From contig JAFGJK010000156.1 in NCBI GenBank assembly GCA_016929135.1, positions 127,337 to 181,436 of the forward strand: 54,100 bases of DNA. The letters are read 5' to 3'. A model generated the notes under the pieces. That model did not search any database. It worked only from the letters and a program-made list of their open reading frames with translations, and was not told the origin of the DNA. The DNA comes from Spirochaetota bacterium. Its GTDB lineage: Bacteria; Spirochaetota; UBA4802; UBA5550. Position 1 is the first letter of the stretch. The number at the start of each line of letters is the position of its first letter. This document shows positions 1-10,582 of the stretch, piece by piece. Made by a program: the position numbers and the translations under genes.

Positions 1-1001
<1,001 letters not shown>

Positions 1002-1028
1002 TCATTATTGTCAAGATGTAAAATTTCT

Positions 1029-1286
1029 CTAGGCCACCGGGTATACCGAAACCTGCTTTCTCTTTTTATCGTAACGTTCGTAGGTAACGATCCCCTCGAT
1101 CTTGGCGAAGAGCGTATCGTCGCCGCCGCGCCCCACGTTGAGGCCGGGGTGGATCCTCGTCCCCCGCTGCCGCACCAGGATGGTGCCGCCCTTTACGGTC
1201 TGTCCGCTGTACTTCTTGACGCCCAGCCGCTTCGATTTTGAATCCCTTCCGTTGCGTGTTGATCCGCCGCCTTTTTTATGTGCCAT
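1029..1286 (-). CDS. rpmA: 50S ribosomal protein L27
   Basis: Ribosomal protein L27 (85 aa) of the large subunit, whose N-terminus reaches the peptidyl transferase centre. The protein begins [16 protein letters not shown] and contains the conserved [16 protein letters not shown] and [10 protein letters not shown] blocks. The start at 1286 is set by a strong AAGGAG eight bases upstream. The reading frame is open for 13 more codons, but those lack a ribosome site. As chosen, the protein has no N-terminal extension of the kind removed by Prp in Firmicutes. Its start overlaps the end of the frame-restored prp gene, which implies translational coupling. Confidence 0.97.
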   Translation of the reverse strand: MAHKKGGGSTRNGRDSKSKRLGVKKYSGQTVKGGTILVRQRGTRIHPGLNVGRGGDDTLFAKIEGIVTYERYDKKRKQVSVYPVA

Positions 1287-1321
1287 GAATATCTCCTTGT
1301 TCCCACTCTGGAGTTGTATCA

Positions 1322-1681
1322 TCATCCCCGGCTACAACGGACAACCGTTCCGGGTACTGTCGTGCAATCTCCATCACCCCTATCATGAAGGAGCCGATGA
1401 GCGTGCGTAGAATTTTTTTTTTCGCCATCCAGTTCCCCGAAGGCGATCCTGGTTCTAAGGAATCCCTCGCGCTGATCCAGCTCCTGAGGTATGTCCCCGA
1501 TCATATCGATGGAACGGATCATCGTCTGTGAGAGCGCCGAAATTGCGGCACAGACGATATCGCTCCCCTTCTCCCGGTACAACGAGTGCCCCTGTACCAG
1601 GACGCCCACATCCCCCGATTCCCCCGCCGCCCGCACGCCCCGGCGGTCGAGTATCAGGTTATGCAGATAGACGGTGATCAC
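1322..1681 (-). CDS. prp: Ribosomal-processing cysteine protease Prp, apparently frameshifted
   Basis: Prp is the small cysteine protease encoded between rplU and rpmA; in Firmicutes it trims the N-terminus of L27. The catalytic His32 (QGHSLY) and Cys44 ([12 protein letters not shown]) are both present. The open frame ends at 1322 with an unfamily-like tail ([13 protein letters not shown] and onward). At the run of ten A (1413-1422 on this strand) the +1 frame instead gives [20 protein letters not shown], a hydrophobic helix ending in the expected Y-P motif. That frame runs to a TAA at 1276, overlapping the rpmA start by 11 bases. Removing one A therefore restores a family-like protein of about 134 aa. 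This may be a sequencing error, a real mutation, or slippage on the A-tract. The gene starts 2 bases after the rplU stop. Confidence 0.8.
   Translation of the reverse strand: MITVYLHNLILDRRGVRAAGESGDVGVLVQGHSLYREKGSDIVCAAISALSQTMIRSIDMIGDIPQELDQREGFLRTRIAFGELDGEKKNSTHAHRLLHDRGDGDCTTVPGTVVRCSRG
1413..1422 (-). other. A10 homopolymer at the prp frame break
   Basis: Ten consecutive A on the coding strand, at the point where the Prp-like reading frame moves to +1. Nine A would keep the conserved C-terminus in frame. Such tracts are known both for polymerase slippage and for base-count errors in assemblies. Confidence 0.75.
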
Positions 1682-1683
1682 CC

Positions 1684-1998
1684 TCAGCTCACCGCCAGGT
1701 CATCGATCTTCAGCGTCAGATACAGATGGCGATGACCGAAGGTACGGGTGTAATTCTTGCGCTTCTTGAACTTCATTCCCCGCACCTTGTCGCCCTTCTT
1801 TTCCCCAAGGACAGTCGCCTTCACCTTCACATTGTCCAGGTATGGCCTGCCGAGCTTCACGTCTCCGCCGTCCGAAATCATGATCACGCTGTCGAAGGAC
1901 ATCTCCTTGGTATCGGGTTCGGCTATGGCATCGACGTTTATTACGGCGTCCTTTTCAACTCGGTACTGTTTTCCACCAATTTCAACGATCGCGTACAT
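1684..1998 (-). CDS. rplU: 50S ribosomal protein L21
   Basis: Ribosomal protein L21 (104 aa), which binds 23S rRNA in the large subunit. It opens with the family signature MYAIVEIGGKQYRVEKD and ends with the conserved MKFKKRKNYTRTFGHRH and LKIDDL. An AGAGGA ribosome site lies about 8 bases before the ATG at 1998. It is first in the order rplU-prp-rpmA. Only 44 bases separate it from the upstream tRNA gene, with no clear terminator between them, so the tRNA promoter may also feed this operon. Confidence 0.97.
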   Translation of the reverse strand: MYAIVEIGGKQYRVEKDAVINVDAIAEPDTKEMSFDSVIMISDGGDVKLGRPYLDNVKVKATVLGEKKGDKVRGMKFKKRKNYTRTFGHRHLYLTLKIDDLAVS

Positions 1999-2042
1999 GG
2001 CGTATTCCTCTGGATATAATCTGGGATAAATCCCGCTGTATG

Positions 2043-2116
2043 TGGGCCCACAGGGATTCGAACCCCGGACCTACTGATTATGAGTCAGCCGCTCTAACCG
2101 ACTGAGCTATGGGCCC
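2043..2116 (-). tRNA. tRNA with CAU anticodon (Ile2 or elongator Met)
   Basis: A 74-base cloverleaf with acceptor stem GGGCCCA/TGGGCCC, D-arm TAGCTCAGTCGGTTAGAGC, anticodon loop CTCATAA (anticodon CAT) and T-arm GGGGTTCGAATCCC. The discriminator is A and the 3' CCA is not encoded, since the genome reads CAT after the discriminator. The C4-G69 and C5-G68 pairs and the CTCATAA loop resemble tRNA-Ile2, whose C34 is changed to lysidine by TilS. Elongator tRNA-Met shares the same loop, so I lean to Ile2 only weakly. The formyl-Met initiator is unlikely because the first acceptor pair is matched. Confidence 0.93.
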
Positions 2117-2131
2117 AGCGCGAATTATGCC

Positions 2132-2160
2132 ATTTACCATACCGATGCCTTTCGTGTCAA
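2132..2160 (-). promoter_or_regulatory. Sigma-70-type promoter of the tRNA gene
   Basis: On the minus strand TTGACA (2155-2160) and GTAAAT (2132-2137) are spaced by 17 bases, with the tRNA 5' end 15 bases beyond the -10. The perfect -35 box and this geometry make it the clearest promoter in the window. Transcription could continue into rplU. Confidence 0.6.
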
Positions 2161-2235
2161 GATAAATTAAAGAATTGCGACATAAAACGACCTTCCAGGA
2201 TACCTCCGGGATCGCCGAACCGAGCCTGTGCCATT

Positions 2236-3294
2236 CTACAGGAATGAGACCATGTTCCGACCGTTCGCCTTGGAGAGATACAGCGCCTTGTCGGCCCTGT
2301 CCAGGAACGCGTTTCTCTCGCGGTCCACCTCCGTATCGAACTGCGTAAGCCCGACGGACACGGTCACGTTCAGATCCCTGTCATCGTGATTGACCGTGCA
2401 CTTCTCGATGGTCTCCCGGATCCTCTCGCCCGCGATGAGGGCCTCGTTGATGTCGGTCTTCGGGAGTATCACCGCGAACTCCTCGCCGCCGTAACGGGCG
2501 GCAATGTCCATCTGACGAATGTTTTCCTTAATTATCCGTGCGACATTGATAAGCACGATATCCCCCGCCGTGTGCCCGAAATGGTCGTTGAATACCTTGA
2601 AATGGTCGATATCAATCATGATCAGCGACAGGGGCCGCTTGAACTTCACCGCCCGCTCCATCTCCTCCAGGAGGGACGTGTGGAAGTAATGGTGTATCTT
2701 CAGCTTCGTCATCATGTCGGTGGTGGCCATCTCGTAGAGCATGGCGTTATGGATGGCGATTCCGGCCAGGGAGGCGATATTCAGGAGGTATTCCTTTTCC
2801 GTCTCGGAGAATTCCTTGTGGATGATCCTCTCGCCCAGGATGATGATGCCGTTCAGCTCCCCCTTGCTCTTCAGCGGCAGTATCAGCATCGGGTCAAGCA
2901 TTTTCATGATATCCATCGATGCCGTGTCATCGATGACTTTTTCCAGCTCCTGCATCGTGTAGCATTTGTAGTTCTTCTCCAGAAACTCGACGAACTGCGA
3001 TTCGGGATTCAGCTCGTAGTCCAGGGCATGGTCGATCTCGAAACCCTTGTAATTCCGGTGGAGGGAGTAGTTCTCGAAGCCGATCCCCTTTTTAAGGAAT
3101 ATGCCCGCGTTGAGCAGCTGCATCTGACCCATGCAGGTGAGCAGGATGGAATCAATCAGGGTATTGTAGTCCAGTGTCGAATTCAATCCCTTGCTGATCT
3201 CGATGAGCTGCTTCAGGTCGTAGATCTTCCGCTCGTATTGCTCGATCTCCACCGGCATCTTCAGCTCGTACATGTCCTTGTTCGTCTCTTCCAT
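2236..3294 (-). CDS. GAF-GGDEF diguanylate cyclase
   Basis: Likely makes cyclic di-GMP from two GTP. A short N-terminal helix (about 15-38) leads to a GAF-like sensory domain (about 40-185). The GGDEF domain (about 190-350) has an intact active site GGEEF at 269-273 and the MIDIDHFKVFND metal-binding segment. The inhibitory I-site RQMD lies at 260-263, five residues before GGEEF, so product inhibition is expected. No membrane segment is seen, so the enzyme is probably cytoplasmic. The ligand of the GAF domain cannot be told from sequence. It starts 15 bases after hisA on the same strand and is probably last in the his transcript. Confidence 0.92.
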   Translation of the reverse strand: MEETNKDMYELKMPVEIEQYERKIYDLKQLIEISKGLNSTLDYNTLIDSILLTCMGQMQLLNAGIFLKKGIGFENYSLHRNYKGFEIDHALDYELNPESQFVEFLEKNYKCYTMQELEKVIDDTASMDIMKMLDPMLILPLKSKGELNGIIILGERIIHKEFSETEKEYLLNIASLAGIAIHNAMLYEMATTDMMTKLKIHHYFHTSLLEEMERAVKFKRPLSLIMIDIDHFKVFNDHFGHTAGDIVLINVARIIKENIRQMDIAARYGGEEFAVILPKTDINEALIAGERIRETIEKCTVNHDDRDLNVTVSVGLTQFDTEVDRERNAFLDRADKALYLSKANGRNMVSFL

Positions 3295-3309
3295 ATCGGT
3301 CCTGCAGAA

Positions 3310-4020
3310 TTATGCGGCAGCGATCGCGTCCCTCAGGTCAATCCTGCCGTCGTAGATCGCCTTGCCGACGATGCACCCCTTGAGCCCATCGAGCCGCTTC
3401 AGGGCCACGATGTCCTCGATCTTCGATACGCCCCCGGAGGCGATCAGCTGTATGCCCGGGAACTCTCTGAGTATCCTCTCCATCGCCGGGATATTCGGCC
3501 CGGTGAGCATGCCGTCGGTGGCGATGTCCGTATATATCACCTCGCGGAGGCCCGCTTCGAAGACGCCCCCTATCACCCTCATGGAATCCATCGAGGAGAC
3601 GTTTTTCCACCCGTGAGTTGCCACCATGGAATTCTTGGCGTCGATCCCCGCCACCAGGTGCGCTGCATAGTGCCGCAGGATGTCCTTGAATTCCTCGGTG
3701 AGTACGATGGTACCCACGATCACCCGGGCGACGCCGGCGGCGATATAGCGGTCGATGTCGTCGGCCGTACGTATCCCGCCCCCCACCTCCACCGGAATGG
3801 TCAGGGCACGGCAGATGTCGGTAACGATACCGTGGTTTGCCGGTCTTCCCGAAAAGGCCCCGTCCAGGTCCACAATGTGTATAAGCTCGGCGCCGGCCTC
3901 CTGGAAGCCCAGCGCCACCTGCAGAGGGTTTCCTGAATACACGGTCTGCCGCTCCGGGTCGCCCTGGAGCAGCCGGACGCACTGTCCTCCCCTCAGATCG
4001 ATCGCAGGTACTACGAGCAT
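3310..4020 (-). CDS. hisA: ProFAR isomerase, histidine biosynthesis
   Basis: HisA isomerises ProFAR to PRFAR, the fourth step of histidine synthesis, as a cytoplasmic (beta/alpha)8 barrel. The catalytic pair Asp8 (VPAIDLRGG) and Asp127 (AGIDAK) is present, with phosphate-binding loops EVGGGIR and LIASGGVS. At 236 aa it has normal family length. Its start overlaps hisH by 10 bases. HisF, the partner that uses the ammonia from HisH, is not in this window. Confidence 0.96.
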   Translation of the reverse strand: MLVVPAIDLRGGQCVRLLQGDPERQTVYSGNPLQVALGFQEAGAELIHIVDLDGAFSGRPANHGIVTDICRALTIPVEVGGGIRTADDIDRYIAAGVARVIVGTIVLTEEFKDILRHYAAHLVAGIDAKNSMVATHGWKNVSSMDSMRVIGGVFEAGLREVIYTDIATDGMLTGPNIPAMERILREFPGIQLIASGGVSKIEDIVALKRLDGLKGCIVGKAIYDGRIDLRDAIAAA

Positions 4021-4622
4021 ACCGTCCCCACGAAATTCTCAACTATCCTCAGGCCTACATTGTGGCTTTTCTCGGGATGAAACTGCGTTGCAATGCAGTT
4101 CCCCTTGCCGATGATACAGTTGAATTTCACGCCGTAATCCACCTCTCCCAGCGCCCAGTCGCCCTCCTGCAGCTCGGGGTAGTACGAGTGGATGAAATAG
4201 AAATGGCTTCCCGTTGGAACGCCCTGCATAAACCTGTGCTCCCGCACCAGGTTGACGGTATTCCATCCCATATGCGGCACCTTCAGGCCAGGCCGGCTGA
4301 AGCGCACGACCCTCCCCTTTACGACATCGAGACCCTCGCTGTGACCGAACTCCTCGCTGGAGGAGAACAGAAGCTGGAAGCCCAGGCAGATCCCGAGAAA
4401 GTACCCGCCGGCGGCGATGAAGCGTTTCAGCTCCTCGATCCACCCGAGCCGTCTGAGGTTCTCCATGGCCATACCGAAGGCGCCGTCGCCGGGCATCACC
4501 AGGGCACGGGATTTCTTAATCGATCCCGGATCATCCGATACCTGTACCTCCGGCCCGTATTTCTCCACCGCCTTGACGACGGACCTGATGTTCCCCATCC
4601 CGTAATCGACGACGGTGATCAT
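4011..4622 (-). CDS. hisH: Imidazole glycerol phosphate synthase, glutaminase subunit
   Basis: HisH hydrolyses glutamine and channels ammonia to HisF for imidazole glycerol phosphate formation. The class I glutaminase triad is visible: Cys79 in GICLGFQ, and His182 and Glu184 in ATQFHPEKS. The N-terminal VVDYGMGNIRSV is typical of the family. Length is 203 aa, as usual. It overlaps hisB by 4 bases and hisA by 10 bases, so the three genes are probably translationally coupled. Confidence 0.96.
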   Translation of the reverse strand: MITVVDYGMGNIRSVVKAVEKYGPEVQVSDDPGSIKKSRALVMPGDGAFGMAMENLRRLGWIEELKRFIAAGGYFLGICLGFQLLFSSSEEFGHSEGLDVVKGRVVRFSRPGLKVPHMGWNTVNLVREHRFMQGVPTGSHFYFIHSYYPELQEGDWALGEVDYGVKFNCIIGKGNCIATQFHPEKSHNVGLRIVENFVGTVCS

Positions 4623-5212
4623 ACGATGGTCCCCTTGGTGGACAGCACCCTGCCGCCAATGACCTGGTCAAAGGCGGTTGCCTTGTAGAGTGCGACGCCC
4701 AGGGCCTTGAAGATCGATTCGTGGATATGGTGCTTGTTGGTGCCGTAGAACACCTTCACATGCAGATTGATGCCTGCGTGCGTGGCGAAGGCACGCAGAA
4801 ACTCGCCGGTGAGCTCCTCGCTGTACCGCCCGATATAGCCCGACAGCGCCTTTCCGGTGTACTGGTAATAGGGCCTGCCGGAGAGATCCATCGCCACCAT
4901 GGAGAGGGTCTCATCCATCGGTATCACCGCCTCCCCGAATCGATTGATACCTGATTTATCCCCCAGGGCGTCTTTCAGCGCCTGGCCGATGGCGATGCCT
5001 ATATCCTCCACGGAATGGTGGTCGTCCACCTCATTATCCCCCTGGCAGAGGAGCCGCAGATGGAACCTGCCATGCTTGGCCATGGAGAGCAGCATGTGAT
5101 CGAAGAAGGGGACGCCGCTGTTGATCTGAGATTCCTTAGTGGTATGCAGGATGAGTTCTGCGGATATGTCCGTTTCACTGGTTTTTCTGGTCAGCTTCGA
5201 TTTTCGTTCCAT
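4619..5212 (-). CDS. hisB: Imidazoleglycerol-phosphate dehydratase
   Basis: HisB (197 aa) removes water from imidazole glycerol phosphate to give imidazole acetol phosphate. Manganese-binding signatures are visible: FFDHML, then DDHHSVEDIGIAIG, and KHHIHESIFKALG near the C-terminus. It is the single-domain form without a histidinol-phosphatase domain. I placed the start at 5212, where AGGAG stands 7 bases upstream and the family N-terminus (RKTSETDI) follows. The open frame extends 28 codons further into the upstream gene, but those residues are not family-like. It starts 7 bases after the stop of the upstream outer-membrane protein gene. Confidence 0.95.
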   Translation of the reverse strand: MERKSKLTRKTSETDISAELILHTTKESQINSGVPFFDHMLLSMAKHGRFHLRLLCQGDNEVDDHHSVEDIGIAIGQALKDALGDKSGINRFGEAVIPMDETLSMVAMDLSGRPYYQYTGKALSGYIGRYSEELTGEFLRAFATHAGINLHVKVFYGTNKHHIHESIFKALGVALYKATAFDQVIGGRVLSTKGTIV

Positions 5213-5219
5213 AATACTC

Positions 5220-8075
5220 CTAAAACTCCATGCCGAGACTGACGAGTATCTCGGCGTTACCGAATGAATTAGTATCATAGGGCCAAGCAAAGTCAAGCTT
5301 TAAAATTGTCACGGGGTAAATAACAAATCTGAATCCGAAACCGATATCGATCTTAAGGTCCTCAAGCCTTCCATCCCCCCTGTTATAGAGGACATACCTG
5401 CCGTTCCAGGCGGAGCCCAGGTCAGCAAACAGGACACAGCCGATATCCCCCAGCGTATGATACAGGGGCCAGCCGAGCCGCAGGTCCTCCAGCAGCGTGA
5501 ACCTGAATTCGGCGTTCATCAGAAACATGAATTTTCCCTGGAACGAAAAGAGATCGAAGCCCCTGAGGGTGTTGTAGCCCCCCAGATGGTACCGGAAATA
5601 CTCACCCCCCGGCCCGAGCGTCATACCCCCGGCGAATCGGAGCGCCACAACATTGAGTCCGGATACGGGAAGGTACAGACGACAATCACTGCTGATGCCG
5701 GTATGGGTCAGGTCGCTCCCCGCAAGGCCCGCTGACTGCTGGAATCCCAGGGTACCGCGGAACCCGTCGACCGGGACGAACCCTCCCCAGCGGACATTGT
5801 CATACACCATGAATACCGAAAGCTGCCCCTGTGTTCCCCTGGCACCCCTTCCCGCCTCCCAGGGGCTGTAGCTGACCTCATGCCGCTCCATGGATGCCAC
5901 CGTCTCCAGGCGAAGAAACCTGCTGAAGGGATAGATCGCGGTCAGACGCACCCCATAGTGGTCCATGCTCTCCGATCCGTAGTTCACCGTCTGGGACAGA
6001 TCGTTGATATCGTCCCGATACAGCAGCGCAAAGGGATTGGTGCGGCGGAAGGCGCCGACTCCCACGTCCCAGCGGTATTTCAGATAGCGGTACTCGATGT
6101 CGTAATTCCCGTAATTTCTCTCCCCCTCCCTGAGGTAATTCCCGGTGAGCACCAGACGGTGCTCACCGAGATAATCCGACACGCCCAGCTGGGCGAATGC
6201 AAGGATGCCGTAACCCACCGCCGCGGTGGCGCCCAGGGAGAACCAGTCCGGGACGATGTCGAGACCGTAATCAACAGAGCGCATCCGCATCTCCCCAGGG
6301 GATACGGAGGGATGGCCCGCAGGATAGTGCCGGAGAACCGGCTCCTCGCCCTCCCTGTACGTTTGGGATATCTCCAGGTCCTTCACGTAAACATCGTACC
6401 CCAGCCGCTGGTAGGTAACGTAGGATACCTTCCTGCCGTCCGGGAACCAGCGCGGATTGTAGATGGCGGTGAGTGTATCCGTCAGCTTATCGGTGCGGCC
6501 CTCCTTGAGATCCAGCCGGTAGAGATTGTAGATACCCGACCGGTTCGAGGCGTAGACCAGGTAACGGCCGTCCTGCGAGATGTCGGGATGGACATCGTTC
6601 CCCGGCGTAGCCACCAGCGTCTCCCGACGGCCAGTCGCCATGTCCAGGCGCACGATATCGTAACTGGCATTCACGTCGTCCGGGGTGTCCCCCTTCGACG
6701 AGAATATCACCTCTTTTCCGTCAGGCGTTATCCTGGGGAATCTGTCGCTGTTGCCGTCCTCGGTTATACGCTTCAATTTCTTATCCGCCAGGGTATACAC
6801 ATAGATATTACTGTACAGCCCTTCAACACCGCTGAATACAACAGCCGAACCGTCCGGCTTCATGCAGGGGTCCATGACAGCCGCGAGGGGTGAAGTGATC
6901 CTGCGCCTGATTGATCCGTCCCGTGCATCCACCATGTAGATGGTGTCATGCCCCGTCGACTGGGCAACGAAAACGATGCCCGTGCCGTCGGCGCTCCAGG
7001 AAAGGGTATTGTTCCTCACCAGCATCTCCTCGAAACCCGCGCTCCTGTTCCCCCTCAGGATGGTCCGCTCCATCCTCCTTCCGTCCTTCAGGTCCATGAT
7101 TACCAGGGTCACGTCGACATCCCTGTTGCTCATGTAGGCGATCTTCGTGCCGTCCGGTGAGACTGCCGGATAGGCGTTCAGGCTGGTGCCGGTCTTTTCA
7201 TGGTCAGTGATCCTCTCACCCTCCTCGTCGTCGAATGTCTTGCCCGTGACCAGAGGAAAGTAGCGCCGCTTGTAGAATCGCAACCATTGATCGTTCAATT
7301 CCGGGATGGACTTGCCGGTATGGACTTTCAACGCCTCTTCGGCGTTCCCGAGGTCCCGGATATCTCGGAAGAGCTCTCCGATCGCCTCCCTGCCATAGTA
7401 CGTCTCCAGAAAGTAGTAGAAGGCCTGCCCCTCCTTGTAGATGGTGCTGATCGATCGGATGTTCATCCTGTTCAGGTCCGCAATACCGACAAACCGGTCG
7501 TTGACGATTGCATCGCGCATATAGGTGTCGACGGCATCGTCGAATCCAAGGGAGAGATACTCCGCCATCCCCTCCATCAGCCAGAGTGGCAAATCCCGCG
7601 GCAGGAACCACGGCGGCCGGCGTCCCGTCCTGTCGGCATAGAGCATGTTGAACTGAAAGGCATGCACAAGCTCGTGCGTCAGCACGTACCTGAAACTGCG
7701 GAAGGATCCCGCATAAGGGACCACCACCCTGTTCTTCATCGATTCGGTGAATCCACCGATGGATTCGCCGGTGATGGCGGGAAGGATGTTGTTGTTCTGA
7801 AAATCGACCCGTGTGGGGAACAGGATCACCGGCACCGAACGCGTAAGTCCGTGACGCAGATAGTCCGAGACGTGGAGATACCCCTCCTCGGTTATTCGAG
7901 CCGCATGGCGTGCCAGCTCATCGGACCCCTTCGGATAATATATAGTGAAATGGGCAGTTTTGAGGATCATCCAATGCGCCGGATGCAGGTTGATCTTGTT
8001 TTTCCCGAAGGGAAACGTCATGGATTCAGCGATCGTAAGCGCGATGACTGCGGATAGGAGGATGGTCCGTCGCAT
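5220..8075 (-). CDS. Outer-membrane MA-type metallopeptidase / TolB-type propeller / beta-barrel fusion
   Basis: A 951-aa exported protein with three parts. After a hydrophobic N-terminus (residues 4-17) comes a gluzincin-like peptidase domain with HELVH at 134-138 and WLMEGMAEYLS at 165-175, which would supply the third zinc ligand (Glu168). Residues of about 295-600 are repeated propeller blades of TolB/PD40 type, such as YPAVSPDGTKIAYMSNRD and HPDISQDGRYLVYASNRSG. From about 630 the chain turns into alternating aromatic beta strands of BamA/Omp85 surface-antigen type, with GGYNTLRGFD near 835-845. It ends in LGMEF, a terminal phenylalanine as in outer-membrane barrels. The likely location is the outer membrane with the soluble domains in the periplasm. 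Substrate unknown. Confidence 0.85.
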   Translation of the reverse strand: MRRTILLSAVIALTIAESMTFPFGKNKINLHPAHWMILKTAHFTIYYPKGSDELARHAARITEEGYLHVSDYLRHGLTRSVPVILFPTRVDFQNNNILPAITGESIGGFTESMKNRVVVPYAGSFRSFRYVLTHELVHAFQFNMLYADRTGRRPPWFLPRDLPLWLMEGMAEYLSLGFDDAVDTYMRDAIVNDRFVGIADLNRMNIRSISTIYKEGQAFYYFLETYYGREAIGELFRDIRDLGNAEEALKVHTGKSIPELNDQWLRFYKRRYFPLVTGKTFDDEEGERITDHEKTGTSLNAYPAVSPDGTKIAYMSNRDVDVTLVIMDLKDGRRMERTILRGNRSAGFEEMLVRNNTLSWSADGTGIVFVAQSTGHDTIYMVDARDGSIRRRITSPLAAVMDPCMKPDGSAVVFSGVEGLYSNIYVYTLADKKLKRITEDGNSDRFPRITPDGKEVIFSSKGDTPDDVNASYDIVRLDMATGRRETLVATPGNDVHPDISQDGRYLVYASNRSGIYNLYRLDLKEGRTDKLTDTLTAIYNPRWFPDGRKVSYVTYQRLGYDVYVKDLEISQTYREGEEPVLRHYPAGHPSVSPGEMRMRSVDYGLDIVPDWFSLGATAAVGYGILAFAQLGVSDYLGEHRLVLTGNYLREGERNYGNYDIEYRYLKYRWDVGVGAFRRTNPFALLYRDDINDLSQTVNYGSESMDHYGVRLTAIYPFSRFLRLETVASMERHEVSYSPWEAGRGARGTQGQLSVFMVYDNVRWGGFVPVDGFRGTLGFQQSAGLAGSDLTHTGISSDCRLYLPVSGLNVVALRFAGGMTLGPGGEYFRYHLGGYNTLRGFDLFSFQGKFMFLMNAEFRFTLLEDLRLGWPLYHTLGDIGCVLFADLGSAWNGRYVLYNRGDGRLEDLKIDIGFGFRFVIYPVTILKLDFAWPYDTNSFGNAEILVSLGMEF

Positions 8076-8083
8076 TCAGACTT

Positions 8084-8737
8084 CTATTCTGTACTGTCGT
8101 CCTTCCCGAGGAAATAGAGGGACTTGATCTCCTCCGACGATATTCTTCCCTCATTCAGGATTTTCAGGTCGCCGTTGCTGATATCGAGGACGGTGGGGAG
8201 CGTGTGATCCTTGCAGAACTCTTCAATGATCAGTATGCAGTCCACCGTATCCCGGTAGGTGTTCATTATCGCTGATTTATGATACTGGAGATGATCCTGG
8301 GATTTCATGAGCGGAGAGAAGAGCAGCGGCTTCTCCACGGCGTTTATCATATCCTGACACATCTTACCCCTGGGCATCCTCAGCGGAATCCGTTGCTCCT
8401 CATGATCCTTTTCTTTTAAAAAAACCGACATCTCGCCGGGCCATATTCTGTGAAGAAAATCAAATTCCAGCTTGCTTATGACCGTATAGCTTTCCAGCAT
8501 TTTGAAGCTGGCGATGAGACGGGTGATAGAAGCGTTCACGCCCTGCTGGAGCCTCATCAGGCGATCGTAATTATGCCTGTTGTCGATGCAGCAGATGCCG
8601 TTGATGAAATCGATCGGGGCGATCACCAGACGGTCATCCATAAGTTTCGCCGTGACGGTATTCAAGATATCGTTATCGATGGAACCGTCCTTTTTCAGCT
8701 TCTTGATCGAGATTACCTGTGCCTTCTCTTCCGGCAT
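8084..8737 (-). CDS. YrdC/Sua5-fold protein with altered active-site motif
   Basis: The 217-aa protein follows the threonylcarbamoyl-AMP synthase fold. DDRLVIAPIDFINGICC stands where the family has the PTDTxYGL segment. RIWPGEMSVFL and IPLRMP match the W-PG-T and RxP blocks, and LPTVLDIS with LKILNEGRISSEEI matches the STVVD and R-G end. The region that normally carries the KxR substrate-binding motif (here about LMRLQQGVNAS) lacks it. It may therefore be a divergent paralogue without tRNA t6A synthase activity. I chose the ATG at 8737; an in-frame TTG lies 9 bases upstream. It precedes the barrel protein by 8 bases. Confidence 0.7.
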   Translation of the reverse strand: MPEEKAQVISIKKLKKDGSIDNDILNTVTAKLMDDRLVIAPIDFINGICCIDNRHNYDRLMRLQQGVNASITRLIASFKMLESYTVISKLEFDFLHRIWPGEMSVFLKEKDHEEQRIPLRMPRGKMCQDMINAVEKPLLFSPLMKSQDHLQYHKSAIMNTYRDTVDCILIIEEFCKDHTLPTVLDISNGDLKILNEGRISSEEIKSLYFLGKDDSTE

Positions 8738-8786
8738 AAAAGACAATCACCCGCAGTTTGTTGTAACGGCATGAAAAAACAGATGT

Positions 8787-10521
<1,735 letters not shown>

Positions 10522-10549
10522 TTATGCTTTCATGATGAATACGTTGCAT

Positions 10550-10577
10550 ATGATATCGATATTCGATATTATATCAA
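10550..10577 (-). promoter_or_regulatory. Candidate eno promoter
   Basis: On the minus strand TTGATA (10572-10577) and TATCAT (10550-10555) are spaced by 16 bases within an AT-rich gap containing overlapping GATATC/GATAT repeats. It lies in the 73-base spacer between rsfS and eno, about 40 bases before the eno start. Confidence 0.4.
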
Positions 10578-10582
10578 GCATT

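Noticed and set aside
1287..1325. An N-terminal extension of L27 that Prp could remove
   Set aside because: The frame is open, but the residues do not match the known Firmicute cleavage motif, and the strong ribosome site sits inside it directly before MAHKKG.
2386..3936. A 516-codon plus-strand open frame opposite the GGDEF and hisA genes
   Set aside because: It is an antisense shadow of two well-supported genes and shows no domain of its own.
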